Shown piece by piece: positions 1 to 6,718 of a stretch of 15,095 bases of DNA. Made by a program: the position numbers and the translations under genes. The notes beneath the pieces are model-generated. The model ran no database searches. It had not been told where the DNA came from and worked only from the letters and a program-made list of their open reading frames with translations. Location of the stretch: positions 1 through 15,095 of the forward strand of contig VSNB01000056.1 in assembly GCA_009774055.1 (NCBI GenBank), given 5' to 3'. Within the stretch, counting starts at the first letter, position 1; each line of letters starts with the position of its first letter. Source of the stretch: Clostridiales bacterium. Its GTDB lineage: Bacteria; Bacillota; Clostridia; Oscillospirales; Oscillospiraceae.

Positions 1-59
1 ACGAAACCGTAGACCTGGTTCAGCGGCGGGCGATGCTGTATGTCAATGAAAACAGGTAA
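1..59 (+). CDS. 3' end of an array lipoprotein (partial)
   Basis: Only the last 18 codons are in the window, read in the frame that starts at base 3. They encode a C-terminus ending LYVNENR, almost the same as the C-terminal tail of the complete lipoproteins downstream (LYVNEQK or LYVNENR). It is therefore the tail of another member of the same solute-binding-like lipoprotein family, and the array extends to the left of the window. The ENR ending matches the copy at 1585-2952, and both are followed by the same GC-rich terminator type. Confidence 0.85.
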   Translation, partial: ETVDLVQRRAMLYVNENR

Positions 60-62
60 CGT

Positions 63-97
63 CAGCGGCGCGGGGAACCCCTTGCGCCGCTGCTTTT
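63..97 (+). terminator. Rho-independent terminator, type alpha
   Basis: A perfect 9-bp stem, CAGCGGCGC (63-71) with GCGCCGCTG (84-92), is followed by CTTTT. It sits 3 bases after the stop of the partial lipoprotein gene. The same hairpin recurs at 2956-2991 and 4483-4518. Confidence 0.85.
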
Positions 98-110
98 GGC
101 GTGGTAAAAT
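82..110 (+). promoter_or_regulatory. Extended -10 promoter overlapping the terminator
   Basis: A weak -35 (TTGCGC, 82-87) and TAAAAT (105-110) are 17 bp apart, and TGG precedes the -10, giving an extended -10 element. The proposed -35 lies in the loop and descending arm of the terminator hairpin of the preceding gene. The arrangement is conserved before the copies starting at 3034 and 4561, which supports it being real. Confidence 0.6.
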
Positions 111-140
111 AAGACATCAAACAACAGGAGGGATATTACT

Positions 141-1481
141 GTGAAGAAACGTGCGCTAAGTGTATTGGCGGCATGCATCCTGCTGTTTTCCGCCTGCTCC
201 GCAGGCGGCCAGGAGCCGCCCCCGGACCCAGGCGTCACCACCTTGATCTACGCCAAGATCAGCGAGAACGGCGTGGACCAGAAAAGGCTGAGCGCATTTA
301 ATCTGGAGCACAAGGGAGAAGTGCAGATTGAGGTCAGGGATTACACACAGCTCTCCGAGGGCGGCAAGCAGGGAGTTGATCTTCTGATGACAGAGATCGC
401 AGCTGGCAAAGGGCCCGACATCATCGAGCTGGGCGCCGCTGGAGAGACGAGCCTGCTTCCCTACCGGCAGCTTGCAGAAAAAGGATATTTAGAGGACCTG
501 TGGCCTTATATCGAAGCGGCTCCGGGTTTAGTCATGGAAGCCCCGCTAAAAGCAGCCGAGGTTAATGGCGGACTTTTTGCTATTTTTGAATTTGTTCGGC
601 TCCATACGCTGATAGGTGCGAAAGCGGTGGTAGGCGACCGTACCAATTGGACGGTAAAGGAACTGCTGGAATCCTTTTCCTCTATGCCGGAGGGGACTGT
701 GATTCTGGATAATCATTGGGATTGGGAGAATCCCTCTGTAAAAAATCATTTGCTCAGCTCCTTCCTATATGGATTTCCTGACCTGTTTGTAAATTGGGAG
801 AATGGACAGTGCTTTTTTGACAGTGAGAAATTCCGCTCCTTTTTGGAGCTTGCTAATCAAATGTCCGATGAGTATGAGTACAGAAAGAAATGCACGAACC
901 GGGCTGAAGCGCTCAGAATGCATGTCAGCCGGCTGAGGGACGGCTCAGTCATGCTGGAGGACATCGGCTTTGAGCAAATGTCGAACATACAAGAGTTTGA
1001 TCTCTATTTCAACGGGGCGGCTTGTGTAGGATATCCAGTGGATGACGGCAGTAGCGGCAGTTATTTTAGACCTGTTGGCATCAAACTAGCTATGTCCTCC
1101 ACTTGCCGGGACAAGGAAGCGGCCTGGCAGTATATGCGCCAGATGTTTTACTTGCCTAAAAGTCTGCATGACTATGTATATCAGGCAATCCCTGTCAGCA
1201 GGAGCGCTTATGAACGGGTAATAAAAGAGGTTATGGAATGGGAGCACGCTTCCGCACATAGCGGTGAAATACTTCATTTTGATGTTTTAACGGCGGAGGA
1301 CCTCCGGCGGGCCGAAAGTCTATTCAATAGTACAACCCGGTCTTCTATCCTCGCGGACAAGAAACTGGTTGACATCGTGACGGAGGTAGCCGGTGCCTAC
1401 TTCGCCGGGGACAGGACCCTGGACGAAACCATTGCCCAGATCGAGAACCGAGTAGGGCTGTATGTCAATGAGCAGAAATAA
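141..1481 (+). CDS. Lipoprotein, ABC-type solute-binding-like (array copy 1)
   Basis: A 446-aa secreted lipoprotein starts at GTG with AGGAGGG about 8 bases upstream. The signal peptide is Lys/Arg-rich at the N-terminus, then hydrophobic (residues 5-17), ending in FSAC with the lipidated Cys at 19 and CSAGG after it. The mature part has the layout of family 1 extracellular solute-binding proteins: an opening strand TTLIYA (33-38), an F-N-x-E-H segment (53-57), GPDIIELG (91-98), the conserved GYLEDLWPYIE (115-125) and a late block with SSTCRDKEAAW. The protein probably sits on the outer face of the membrane and binds an oligosaccharide or other solute; the ligand cannot be read from sequence. 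No permease is nearby. Bases 190-208, over the lipobox, form a perfect 8-bp palindrome shared by all copies. The fold assignment rests on motif pattern only. Confidence 0.85.
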   Translation: MKKRALSVLAACILLFSACSAGGQEPPPDPGVTTLIYAKISENGVDQKRLSAFNLEHKGEVQIEVRDYTQLSEGGKQGVDLLMTEIAAGKGPDIIELGAAGETSLLPYRQLAEKGYLEDLWPYIEAAPGLVMEAPLKAAEVNGGLFAIFEFVRLHTLIGAKAVVGDRTNWTVKELLESFSSMPEGTVILDNHWDWENPSVKNHLLSSFLYGFPDLFVNWENGQCFFDSEKFRSFLELANQMSDEYEYRKKCTNRAEALRMHVSRLRDGSVMLEDIGFEQMSNIQEFDLYFNGAACVGYPVDDGSSGSYFRPVGIKLAMSSTCRDKEAAWQYMRQMFYLPKSLHDYVYQAIPVSRSAYERVIKEVMEWEHASAHSGEILHFDVLTAEDLRRAESLFNSTTRSSILADKKLVDIVTEVAGAYFAGDRTLDETIAQIENRVGLYVNEQK

Positions 1482-1484
1482 AAG

Positions 1485-1523
1485 AACTATGCAGGGGCGG
1501 ATGCAATCTGTCCTTGCATAGTT
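1485..1523 (+). terminator. Terminator, type beta (AACTATGCA hairpin)
   Basis: AACTATGCA (1485-1493) pairs with TGCATAGTT (1515-1523). The inner part can extend the stem with G-U pairs around a small loop. It is preceded by A-rich and followed by T-rich sequence. A nearly identical copy lies at 5935-5973 after the lipoprotein gene ending at 5931. Confidence 0.7.
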
Positions 1524-1525
1524 TC

Positions 1526-1554
1526 TTGCTATCCTCGGCGGAATGTGGTACACT
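1526..1554 (+). promoter_or_regulatory. Promoter of array copy 2
   Basis: TTGCTA (1526-1531), 17 bp, then TACACT (1549-1554), with TGG just before the -10 (extended -10). The same geometry is found before copy 5 at 5976-6004, where the spacer sequence differs but its length does not. Confidence 0.6.
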
Positions 1555-1584
1555 GGAGGTATAAAAACAAAGGAGGGCGGGCAA

Positions 1585-2952
1585 ATGAAGCGGTTTTGGG
1601 TATTTTTGCTGACGGCGGCGCTGGCGTTCACCGCCTGCTCCGCAGGCGGCCAAAAGGCCGTGCTAGAAGCGGACCCAGGCGTCACCACCCTGATCTATGC
1701 CCAACTCAGCGCAAATGGCGTGAACCAGGAAGTACTGAATAAGTTCAATCTGGAGCACAAGGGGGAAGTGCAGATCGAGGTCAGGGACTACACCAAGCTT
1801 TCCGAGGGCGGCAAGCAGGGCGTAGACCTCTTAATGACGGAAATCACGGCAGGCAGGGGTCCCGATATTATTGAACTGGGTACCTCAGGAGAAACCAGCC
1901 AGCTTTCCTACCGGCGGCTTGCGGAACAGGGATACTTGGAGGACCTATGGCCCTATATTGAAGAGGACCCAGGTCTGGGACGGGGAGAAAACGGGCTCTT
2001 AAAGGGGGTCCTGGAGGCCCCGCTGCAAGCGGCCAAGATCAACGGAGGGCTCTACGCCATCTTTGAAAAGGTCCAGCTCCATACGTTGGTAGGCGCAAAA
2101 TCGGTGGTAGGCGACCACCCCGGCTGGACGCCGGAGGAACTGCTGAACATCTTCGCCGCTATGCCAGATGGTTCTGTGATTCTGGAGGATTACCATAATT
2201 GGAAGGATCCCTCTGTGAAGCAGCGCTTCTTTACCTCGCTTCTATACGGATTTTCGGATCTGTTCATAGACTGGGAGGAGGGGAAGTGCTTTTTTGATGG
2301 AGATAGATTCCGCTCCCTTCTGGAGCTTACCAGTTGTCTGCCGGACCAGCATGACTTGGAGCGGGTCTGCGCAAATCAGCTCGAGGCGCAGAGTGAGCAT
2401 TTCAACCGGCTCAGGGATGGCGTAGTTATGCTGGAGGACGCTGGGTTTGGGCACTGGGGGGAGTGGAGAACTCGGTATGATTGGTTTTTCGGAGAGTCGT
2501 CTTATGTGGGGTATCCGGTGGATGATGGCAGCTCTGGCAGTTATTTTGAGCCTGTCGGCATCAAGCTGGCCATGTCCTCCACCTGTCGGGACAAGGAAGC
2601 GGCCTGGCTGTATATGAGGCAGATGTATAATTTGCCTGTTAATTATGAGATAAGGGGGTTCCATGTCGGTAAGACGTGGTATAGAACAGAATTACGAGCG
2701 GCTATGACGGACCTTTGTTATACCCGTATAGGCACAGAAATCATTCAGTTCCTCCCTTTGACAAGGAAGGAACATGCGCGGATTCAAGAGCTTTGCGACA
2801 GCACGGCCCGCTCCTCCCTCCTGGTGGACCAGGAGCTGGTGGACCTCGTGATGGAGGCCGCCGGCCCCTACTTTGCCGGGGATAAAACCTTGGATGAGAC
2901 GGTTCGGCTGATTCAGAGCCGGGCGGAGCTGTATGTCAATGAGAACAGGTAA
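1585..2952 (+). CDS. Lipoprotein, ABC-type solute-binding-like (array copy 2)
   Basis: A 455-aa lipoprotein. An in-frame ATG exists at 1543, but it lies upstream of the -10 element, so the start is the ATG at 1585. That start has AGGAGGG at 1571-1577 and gives a proper signal peptide (MKRFWVF..., lipobox FTAC). The signal peptide and upstream DNA are of a different type from copies 1 and 3, while the mature N-terminus (residues about 30-90) closely matches copy 1. Conserved family segments GPDIIELG, GYLEDLWPYIE, EAPLQAAKINGGLYAIFE and SSTCRDKEAAW are all present. Relative to copy 1 it has a short insertion (GRGENGLLKG) after the DLWPYIE segment. Ligand unknown; no transporter membrane subunits nearby. 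Confidence 0.85.
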   Translation: MKRFWVFLLTAALAFTACSAGGQKAVLEADPGVTTLIYAQLSANGVNQEVLNKFNLEHKGEVQIEVRDYTKLSEGGKQGVDLLMTEITAGRGPDIIELGTSGETSQLSYRRLAEQGYLEDLWPYIEEDPGLGRGENGLLKGVLEAPLQAAKINGGLYAIFEKVQLHTLVGAKSVVGDHPGWTPEELLNIFAAMPDGSVILEDYHNWKDPSVKQRFFTSLLYGFSDLFIDWEEGKCFFDGDRFRSLLELTSCLPDQHDLERVCANQLEAQSEHFNRLRDGVVMLEDAGFGHWGEWRTRYDWFFGESSYVGYPVDDGSSGSYFEPVGIKLAMSSTCRDKEAAWLYMRQMYNLPVNYEIRGFHVGKTWYRTELRAAMTDLCYTRIGTEIIQFLPLTRKEHARIQELCDSTARSSLLVDQELVDLVMEAAGPYFAGDKTLDETVRLIQSRAELYVNENR

Positions 2953-2955
2953 CCC

Positions 2956-2991
2956 CAGCGGCGCGGGAAAATCCTTGCGCCGCTGTTTTTT
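2956..2991 (+). terminator. Rho-independent terminator, type alpha
   Basis: CAGCGGCGC (2956-2964) pairs with GCGCCGCTG (2977-2985), followed by six T. It starts 4 bases after the stop codon of copy 2. Confidence 0.9.
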
Positions 2992-3003
2992 ACGTGGTAA
3001 AAT
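2975..3003 (+). promoter_or_regulatory. Extended -10 promoter of array copy 3
   Basis: TTGCGC (2975-2980), 17 bp, TAAAAT (2998-3003), preceded by TGG. The -35 overlaps the descending arm of the preceding terminator, as at 82-110. Confidence 0.6.
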
Positions 3004-3033
3004 AGGGCATCAAACGACAGGAGGGATATTGCT

Positions 3034-4479
3034 GTGAAGAAACGCGCGCTAAATGTATTGGCGGCATGCATCCTGCTGTTTTCCGCCTGCTCCGCAGGCG
3101 GGGAGGAGCCCTTGCCACCGGAGCCAGAGGAGGGAATTCTGATCTATGCCTCCCTCAATCCAATATCCAACATGATCCAAGTGAATGTAGACCACTTTAA
3201 CGAGGACCATGAAGATGTGCAGATCGAAATCCGGGATTACTCGAATGAAGGCGGTCCGGAGCGACTCTTGCTGGAACTGATGGCCGGCCGGGTTCCGGAC
3301 ATCATAGACCTGCACAGACATGCTGTCATAACGCACAAATATGGCATGTCGTGGGAAGCAGGCTACTCTGGTATTGATTTGGATATAAGTCTTCAAAACC
3401 CCAAGCACGATACAGATATGACCGTTGAATATTGGATGCCCTACCGCCAGCTGGTTCAGAAAGGCTATCTGGAGGATTTATGGCCTTATATTGAAAGCGA
3501 TCCGGAACTGGGGCGGGATGCCGTTTTGGAAGCGCCGCTGAAGGCCGCCGAGGTAAACGGCGGTCTTTATATGCTTTTCAAGGAATTTTCCGTCTCAACA
3601 ATGATCGGCCCCGAGAGCCTGGTGGGGGATCAGTTCGGCTGGACTCTAGAGGAACTGATGGAAGCCTTTGCCGTTATGCCGGAAGATTCAAGTATTTTGC
3701 GATACGATGCAGTAAGAGACGATGTGTATTCCAACTTAATCTCTCCCACGCTAAGCCGGTATGTAGACTGGGAAAGCGGACAGTGTTTCTTCGACAGCGA
3801 TGAATTCCGCAATCTGTTAGGTTTCTTGAAATGTTTCCCTGAGCAATCCGAAACTGCCCTTTCCCCCGAGGAGGTACAGGATGAAGTAGTCCGGAGAATC
3901 CTAAACGGCAGGCAGCTGCTTGCTCCTGTGACAATTGGCTGGCTGGAAGACATCCCCTTCGAGGATACTTACTTCGGAGAGCCCGCCTCTTATATTGGGT
4001 ATCCGACAGCAGACGGCAGTTTTGGCAGTTCCTTCCTCCTACACGGGAATACGCTGGCAATGTCCTCGACCTGCAAGGATAAAGAAGCCGCATGGGACTT
4101 CATGCGCAAGCTGATCGTCAGGAGGTACAATTGGGGGAGTATGGAGAGGACCCGCAAATATTTCAGCATCAGAATTCCTGTCAATCGAGAAGACTATGAA
4201 ATGGGAAACCGGGTTGATATGGCGGCGGAAGCAGACGTCCCACCGGTAGCCGCTAATTACGGTAAGGTCAAATTCGTGGTAGAGCCGCCGGATCAAAATG
4301 ATCTCCAGCGCTTTGAGACACTCATCAATTCTACCACGCAGATTTACTGGCCTGATGACAAATTGTCAGATATTATCTGGGAGGCCGCAGGCCCTTATTT
4401 CGCCGAGGATAAAACCATAGACGAAACCATTACCCTGATTCAAAACCGGGTGGGGCTGTATGTCAATGAACAGAAGTAA
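3034..4479 (+). CDS. Lipoprotein, ABC-type solute-binding-like (array copy 3)
   Basis: A 481-aa lipoprotein, the longest of the array. GTG start, AGGAGGG at 3019-3025, signal peptide nearly identical to copy 1 with the same lipobox (FSAC). The mature sequence diverges strongly from copies 1 and 2. About 30 extra residues, rich in His/Asp/Tyr, sit just before the YRQLVQKGYLEDLWPYIE segment. The C-terminal tail (GLYVNEQK) returns to near identity. The conserved blocks EAPLKAAEVNGGLY, CFFDS and SSTCKDKEAAW keep it in the family. The alternation of conserved ends and a variable middle suggests different ligand specificity between copies. Confidence 0.85.
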   Translation: MKKRALNVLAACILLFSACSAGGEEPLPPEPEEGILIYASLNPISNMIQVNVDHFNEDHEDVQIEIRDYSNEGGPERLLLELMAGRVPDIIDLHRHAVITHKYGMSWEAGYSGIDLDISLQNPKHDTDMTVEYWMPYRQLVQKGYLEDLWPYIESDPELGRDAVLEAPLKAAEVNGGLYMLFKEFSVSTMIGPESLVGDQFGWTLEELMEAFAVMPEDSSILRYDAVRDDVYSNLISPTLSRYVDWESGQCFFDSDEFRNLLGFLKCFPEQSETALSPEEVQDEVVRRILNGRQLLAPVTIGWLEDIPFEDTYFGEPASYIGYPTADGSFGSSFLLHGNTLAMSSTCKDKEAAWDFMRKLIVRRYNWGSMERTRKYFSIRIPVNREDYEMGNRVDMAAEADVPPVAANYGKVKFVVEPPDQNDLQRFETLINSTTQIYWPDDKLSDIIWEAAGPYFAEDKTIDETITLIQNRVGLYVNEQK

Positions 4480-4482
4480 CTC

Positions 4483-4518
4483 CAGCGGCGCGGGGAACCC
4501 CTTGCGCCGCTGCTTTTT
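4483..4518 (+). terminator. Rho-independent terminator, type alpha
   Basis: CAGCGGCGC (4483-4491) pairs with GCGCCGCTG (4504-4512), then C and five T. It starts 4 bases after the stop of copy 3. The loop matches that at 63-97. Confidence 0.9.
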
Positions 4519-4530
4519 GCGTGGTAGAAT
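4502..4530 (+). promoter_or_regulatory. Extended -10 promoter of array copy 4
   Basis: TTGCGC (4502-4507), 17 bp, TAGAAT (4525-4530) preceded by TGG. Same position relative to the terminator as at 82-110 and 2975-3003. Confidence 0.55.
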
Positions 4531-4560
4531 AAGACATCGAACGACAGGAGGGGTGTTGCC

Positions 4561-5931
4561 GTGAAGAAATATCGTATATGGGGGAGCCTGCTGCTGGCGG
4601 CGTTTCTCCTGGCCGCCTGCTCCGCAGGCGGCCAGGAGCCTAAGGAACCTTCCGCCCTTGAAAAGACTGTTCTGATTTACGCCACCACTAACCCGGAAGG
4701 AATAGACCGGGAAAATATCCTGCGCTTCAACGATTCCCACACAGGCATATCCATTGAGGTCAAGGATTACTCACAGACCAGCAGCATGGGCAAAACCGGA
4801 TGGAACCGTCTGGTCACGGATATGATTACTGGAAACAGCCCCGATATTATTGATCTGGGCGATGACCTTCCCTACCGGCAGATGGCTTTGAGGGGATATC
4901 TGGAGGATTTGTGGCCTTATATAGAAAATGACCCTGATTTGGGCAGGGAGGGCGTAATGGAAGCCCCGCTGAAGGCGGCGGAGGTAGATGGGAAACTGTA
5001 TACTGTATTTGAATCAGTCTGTATCAACACCCTTGTGGGGCCGGAACGGATAATTGGAAACAGAACCAGCTGGTCTTTGACTGATTTACAGTCGGCATTT
5101 GCAAAAATGCCGGACGGAGCAGTCATTTTAGAACCGTTCTATACAAAAGAAGCGATATTCAACGTTATTTTTTCAATGAACATCGACAGCTATGTTGATT
5201 GGAGTACAGGGCAATGCGATTTTGACAGCCGCAAATTCCGAACTGCCTTGGAATTTGTTAATAGCCGTCCCGCAGACTTTGATTGGTCGGATGTAGCTGC
5301 GGCTAACGAGGCGATGTGCCAGCAGATGGATGGCGGACTGCAAATGCTGAGCTGCCCATTGGTAGCAAATTTTGATAGCATTCGTCTATATGATAAACTC
5401 TACGATATTATTTTTGGAGGAGGCGCTTCCTGCGTCGGCTTTCCTGTAGAGGATGGCAGTGTAGGCAGCAGCTTCGCCATTTCAGATACCAGACTGGCAA
5501 TGAGTTCCACATGCAAGGACAAGCAGGCGGGATGGGAATTTCTGCGATGGCTGCTTCTACCCCTGGAGCAGCGATATTCATCAGCAGAGGAACCATATGT
5601 GGAAAATTGGGCGGAGCATGTTGGCTTCCCGATCAACAGCGGCGATTTCTTGAAGCTCAAAGCAGCGGCCATGGAAGACCGGGAGGGAGAATTGACGGCT
5701 TACAATAATTTCGGGTCCATATCCTTTGAACTTTTGCCGTTGGCAGAAACAGAATATGAGAAATTTATGTCCTTTTACAACAGTATAGAAAAGACAGATT
5801 TATGCGACCGCACCGTTTATAATATTGTGCTTGACTCCTGTGGCCCCTACTTCGCCGGAGACAAAACACTGGACGAAACCATCGGTCAGATTCAGAACCG
5901 GGTAGGGCTGTATGTCAATGAACAGAAATAA
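4561..5931 (+). CDS. Lipoprotein, ABC-type solute-binding-like (array copy 4)
   Basis: A 456-aa lipoprotein. GTG start, AGGAGGGG at 4546-4553. Its signal peptide (MKKYRIWGSLLLAAFLLAAC) has diverged from both other types in the array and has the best lipobox (LAAC). Family blocks are kept: VLIYA near the mature start, SPDIIDLGDDLPYRQM, GYLEDLWPYIENDPDLG, EAPLKAAEVDGKLY, SSTCKDKQAGWEF and the tail GLYVNEQK. The central part diverges from all neighbours. The upstream leader is alpha type but the downstream intergenic is beta type, so this gene is itself a junction between the two cassette kinds. Ligand unknown. Confidence 0.85.
   Translation: MKKYRIWGSLLLAAFLLAACSAGGQEPKEPSALEKTVLIYATTNPEGIDRENILRFNDSHTGISIEVKDYSQTSSMGKTGWNRLVTDMITGNSPDIIDLGDDLPYRQMALRGYLEDLWPYIENDPDLGREGVMEAPLKAAEVDGKLYTVFESVCINTLVGPERIIGNRTSWSLTDLQSAFAKMPDGAVILEPFYTKEAIFNVIFSMNIDSYVDWSTGQCDFDSRKFRTALEFVNSRPADFDWSDVAAANEAMCQQMDGGLQMLSCPLVANFDSIRLYDKLYDIIFGGGASCVGFPVEDGSVGSSFAISDTRLAMSSTCKDKQAGWEFLRWLLLPLEQRYSSAEEPYVENWAEHVGFPINSGDFLKLKAAAMEDREGELTAYNNFGSISFELLPLAETEYEKFMSFYNSIEKTDLCDRTVYNIVLDSCGPYFAGDKTLDETIGQIQNRVGLYVNEQK
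4606..4638 (+). repeat. 15-bp inverted repeat over the lipobox codons
   Basis: CTCCTGGCCGCCTGC (4606-4620), loop TCC, and GCAGGCGGCCAGGAG (4624-4638) form a perfect stem inside the coding region, 45 bases after the start codon. The core 8-bp palindrome is present at the same codons in the other copies (190-208, 1631-1649, 3083-3101, 6081-6099). Confidence 0.8.
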
Positions 5932-5934
5932 AAG

Positions 5935-5973
5935 AACTATGCAGGGGCGGATGCAATCTGTCCTTGCATAGTT
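5935..5973 (+). terminator. Terminator, type beta (AACTATGCA hairpin)
   Basis: AACTATGCA (5935-5943) pairs with TGCATAGTT (5965-5973). It is identical to the hairpin at 1485-1523, although the neighbouring genes differ. Confidence 0.7.
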
Positions 5974-5975
5974 TC

Positions 5976-6004
5976 TTGCCATCTGCGGCGGGGTATGGTA
6001 CACT
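5976..6004 (+). promoter_or_regulatory. Promoter of broken array copy 5
   Basis: TTGCCA (5976-5981), 17 bp, TACACT (5999-6004) with TGG before the -10. The promoter appears intact although the gene is not. Confidence 0.55.
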
Positions 6005-6034
6005 GGAGGTATAAAAACAAAGGAGGGCGGGCAA

Positions 6035-6501
6035 ATGAAGCGATTTTGGGTATTTTTGCTGGCGGCGGCGCTGGCATTCACCGCCTGCTCCGCAGGCGGC
6101 CGGGAGCCGCCCCCGGACCCAGGCGTCACCACCCTGATCTATGCCCAACTCAGCGCAAATGGTGTGAACCAGAAAGCGCTGTACGAGTTTAATCGGGAAC
6201 ACAAGGGAGAAGTGCAGATCGAGGTCAGGGACTACACCAAGCTTTCCGAGGGCGGCAAGCAGGGCGTAGACCTCTTAATGACGGAAATCACGGCAGGCAC
6301 GATGTTTTAACGACAGAGAACTACAAACGGGTTAAAGAGCTATTTAACAGCACGACCCGGTCCTCCCTCCTTGTAGACCAAAAGCTGGTGGACCTTGTGA
6401 CGGAAGCCGCCGGCCCCTACTTCGCCGGGGACAGGACCCTGGACGATACCCTCCGCCTGCTGGCCAACCGGGTAAGCCTGTACCTCAACGAGCAGAAGTA
6501 A
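6035..6501 (+). pseudogene. Broken lipoprotein copy 5, internal deletion
   Basis: The 5' part (ATG at 6035, AGGAGGG at 6021-6027) encodes a beta-type signal peptide and the mature N-terminus, and its last 80 or so bases before 6299 look identical to copy 2. At about 6299-6301 the sequence jumps to the equivalent of base 1281 of copy 1 (GATGTTTTAACG). From there a different frame encodes DVLTTENYK, the conserved PYFAGDRTLDDT and a tail ending in NEQK with its stop at 6499-6501. About 0.87 kb, roughly residues 90-380, is missing. The join also shifts frame, so translation from the start ends at 6310 after 91 aa. A secreted 91-aa lipidated fragment could still be made. Confidence 0.85.
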
Positions 6502-6515
6502 CGCCCCCCTACAGA

Positions 6516-6545
6516 GGCCCCTCCCCCGCAGCCGGGGGAGGGGCC
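6516..6545. terminator. Strong hairpin between convergent genes
   Basis: A perfect 12-bp stem, GGCCCCTCCCCC (6516-6527) with GGGGGAGGGGCC (6534-6545), loop GCAGCC. It lies between the end of the + strand array and the end of the - strand recA block. The T tracts on both sides are weak, so it probably serves as a bidirectional transcription barrier. Confidence 0.7.
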
Positions 6546-6556
6546 TTCCGCGCGGC

Positions 6557-6685
6557 CTACCGCCGCTCCCGCTTCCTGGCCAGGGCGATAATCGCCAGTA
6601 CCAGGTTCTCCACCGCCATTCCGGCGGTGACGGCGATGGACGCCGCCAGGATAATCATGGAAATAATGCGCGCTTTTTTCAGCAT
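6557..6685 (-). CDS. 42-aa membrane microprotein downstream of recA
   Basis: A short gene with a good ribosome binding site (AAAGGAGGT six bases before the ATG). The product begins MLKKARIISM, continues with a hydrophobic stretch of about 27 residues interrupted by one Glu, and ends in a basic tail (ARKRERR). This is the layout of a single-pass membrane peptide with positive ends. It starts 33 bp after the recA stop and ends 12 bp before the strong hairpin, so it is most likely the last gene of the recA transcript. I do not recognise the family. It occupies the position where many Firmicutes carry recX, but is unrelated to RecX by length and composition. Confidence 0.6.
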   Translation of the reverse strand: MLKKARIISMIILAASIAVTAGMAVENLVLAIIALARKRERR

Positions 6686-6718
6686 GGGGATACCTCCTTT
6701 TCTCAGATGGCCTGTAGG

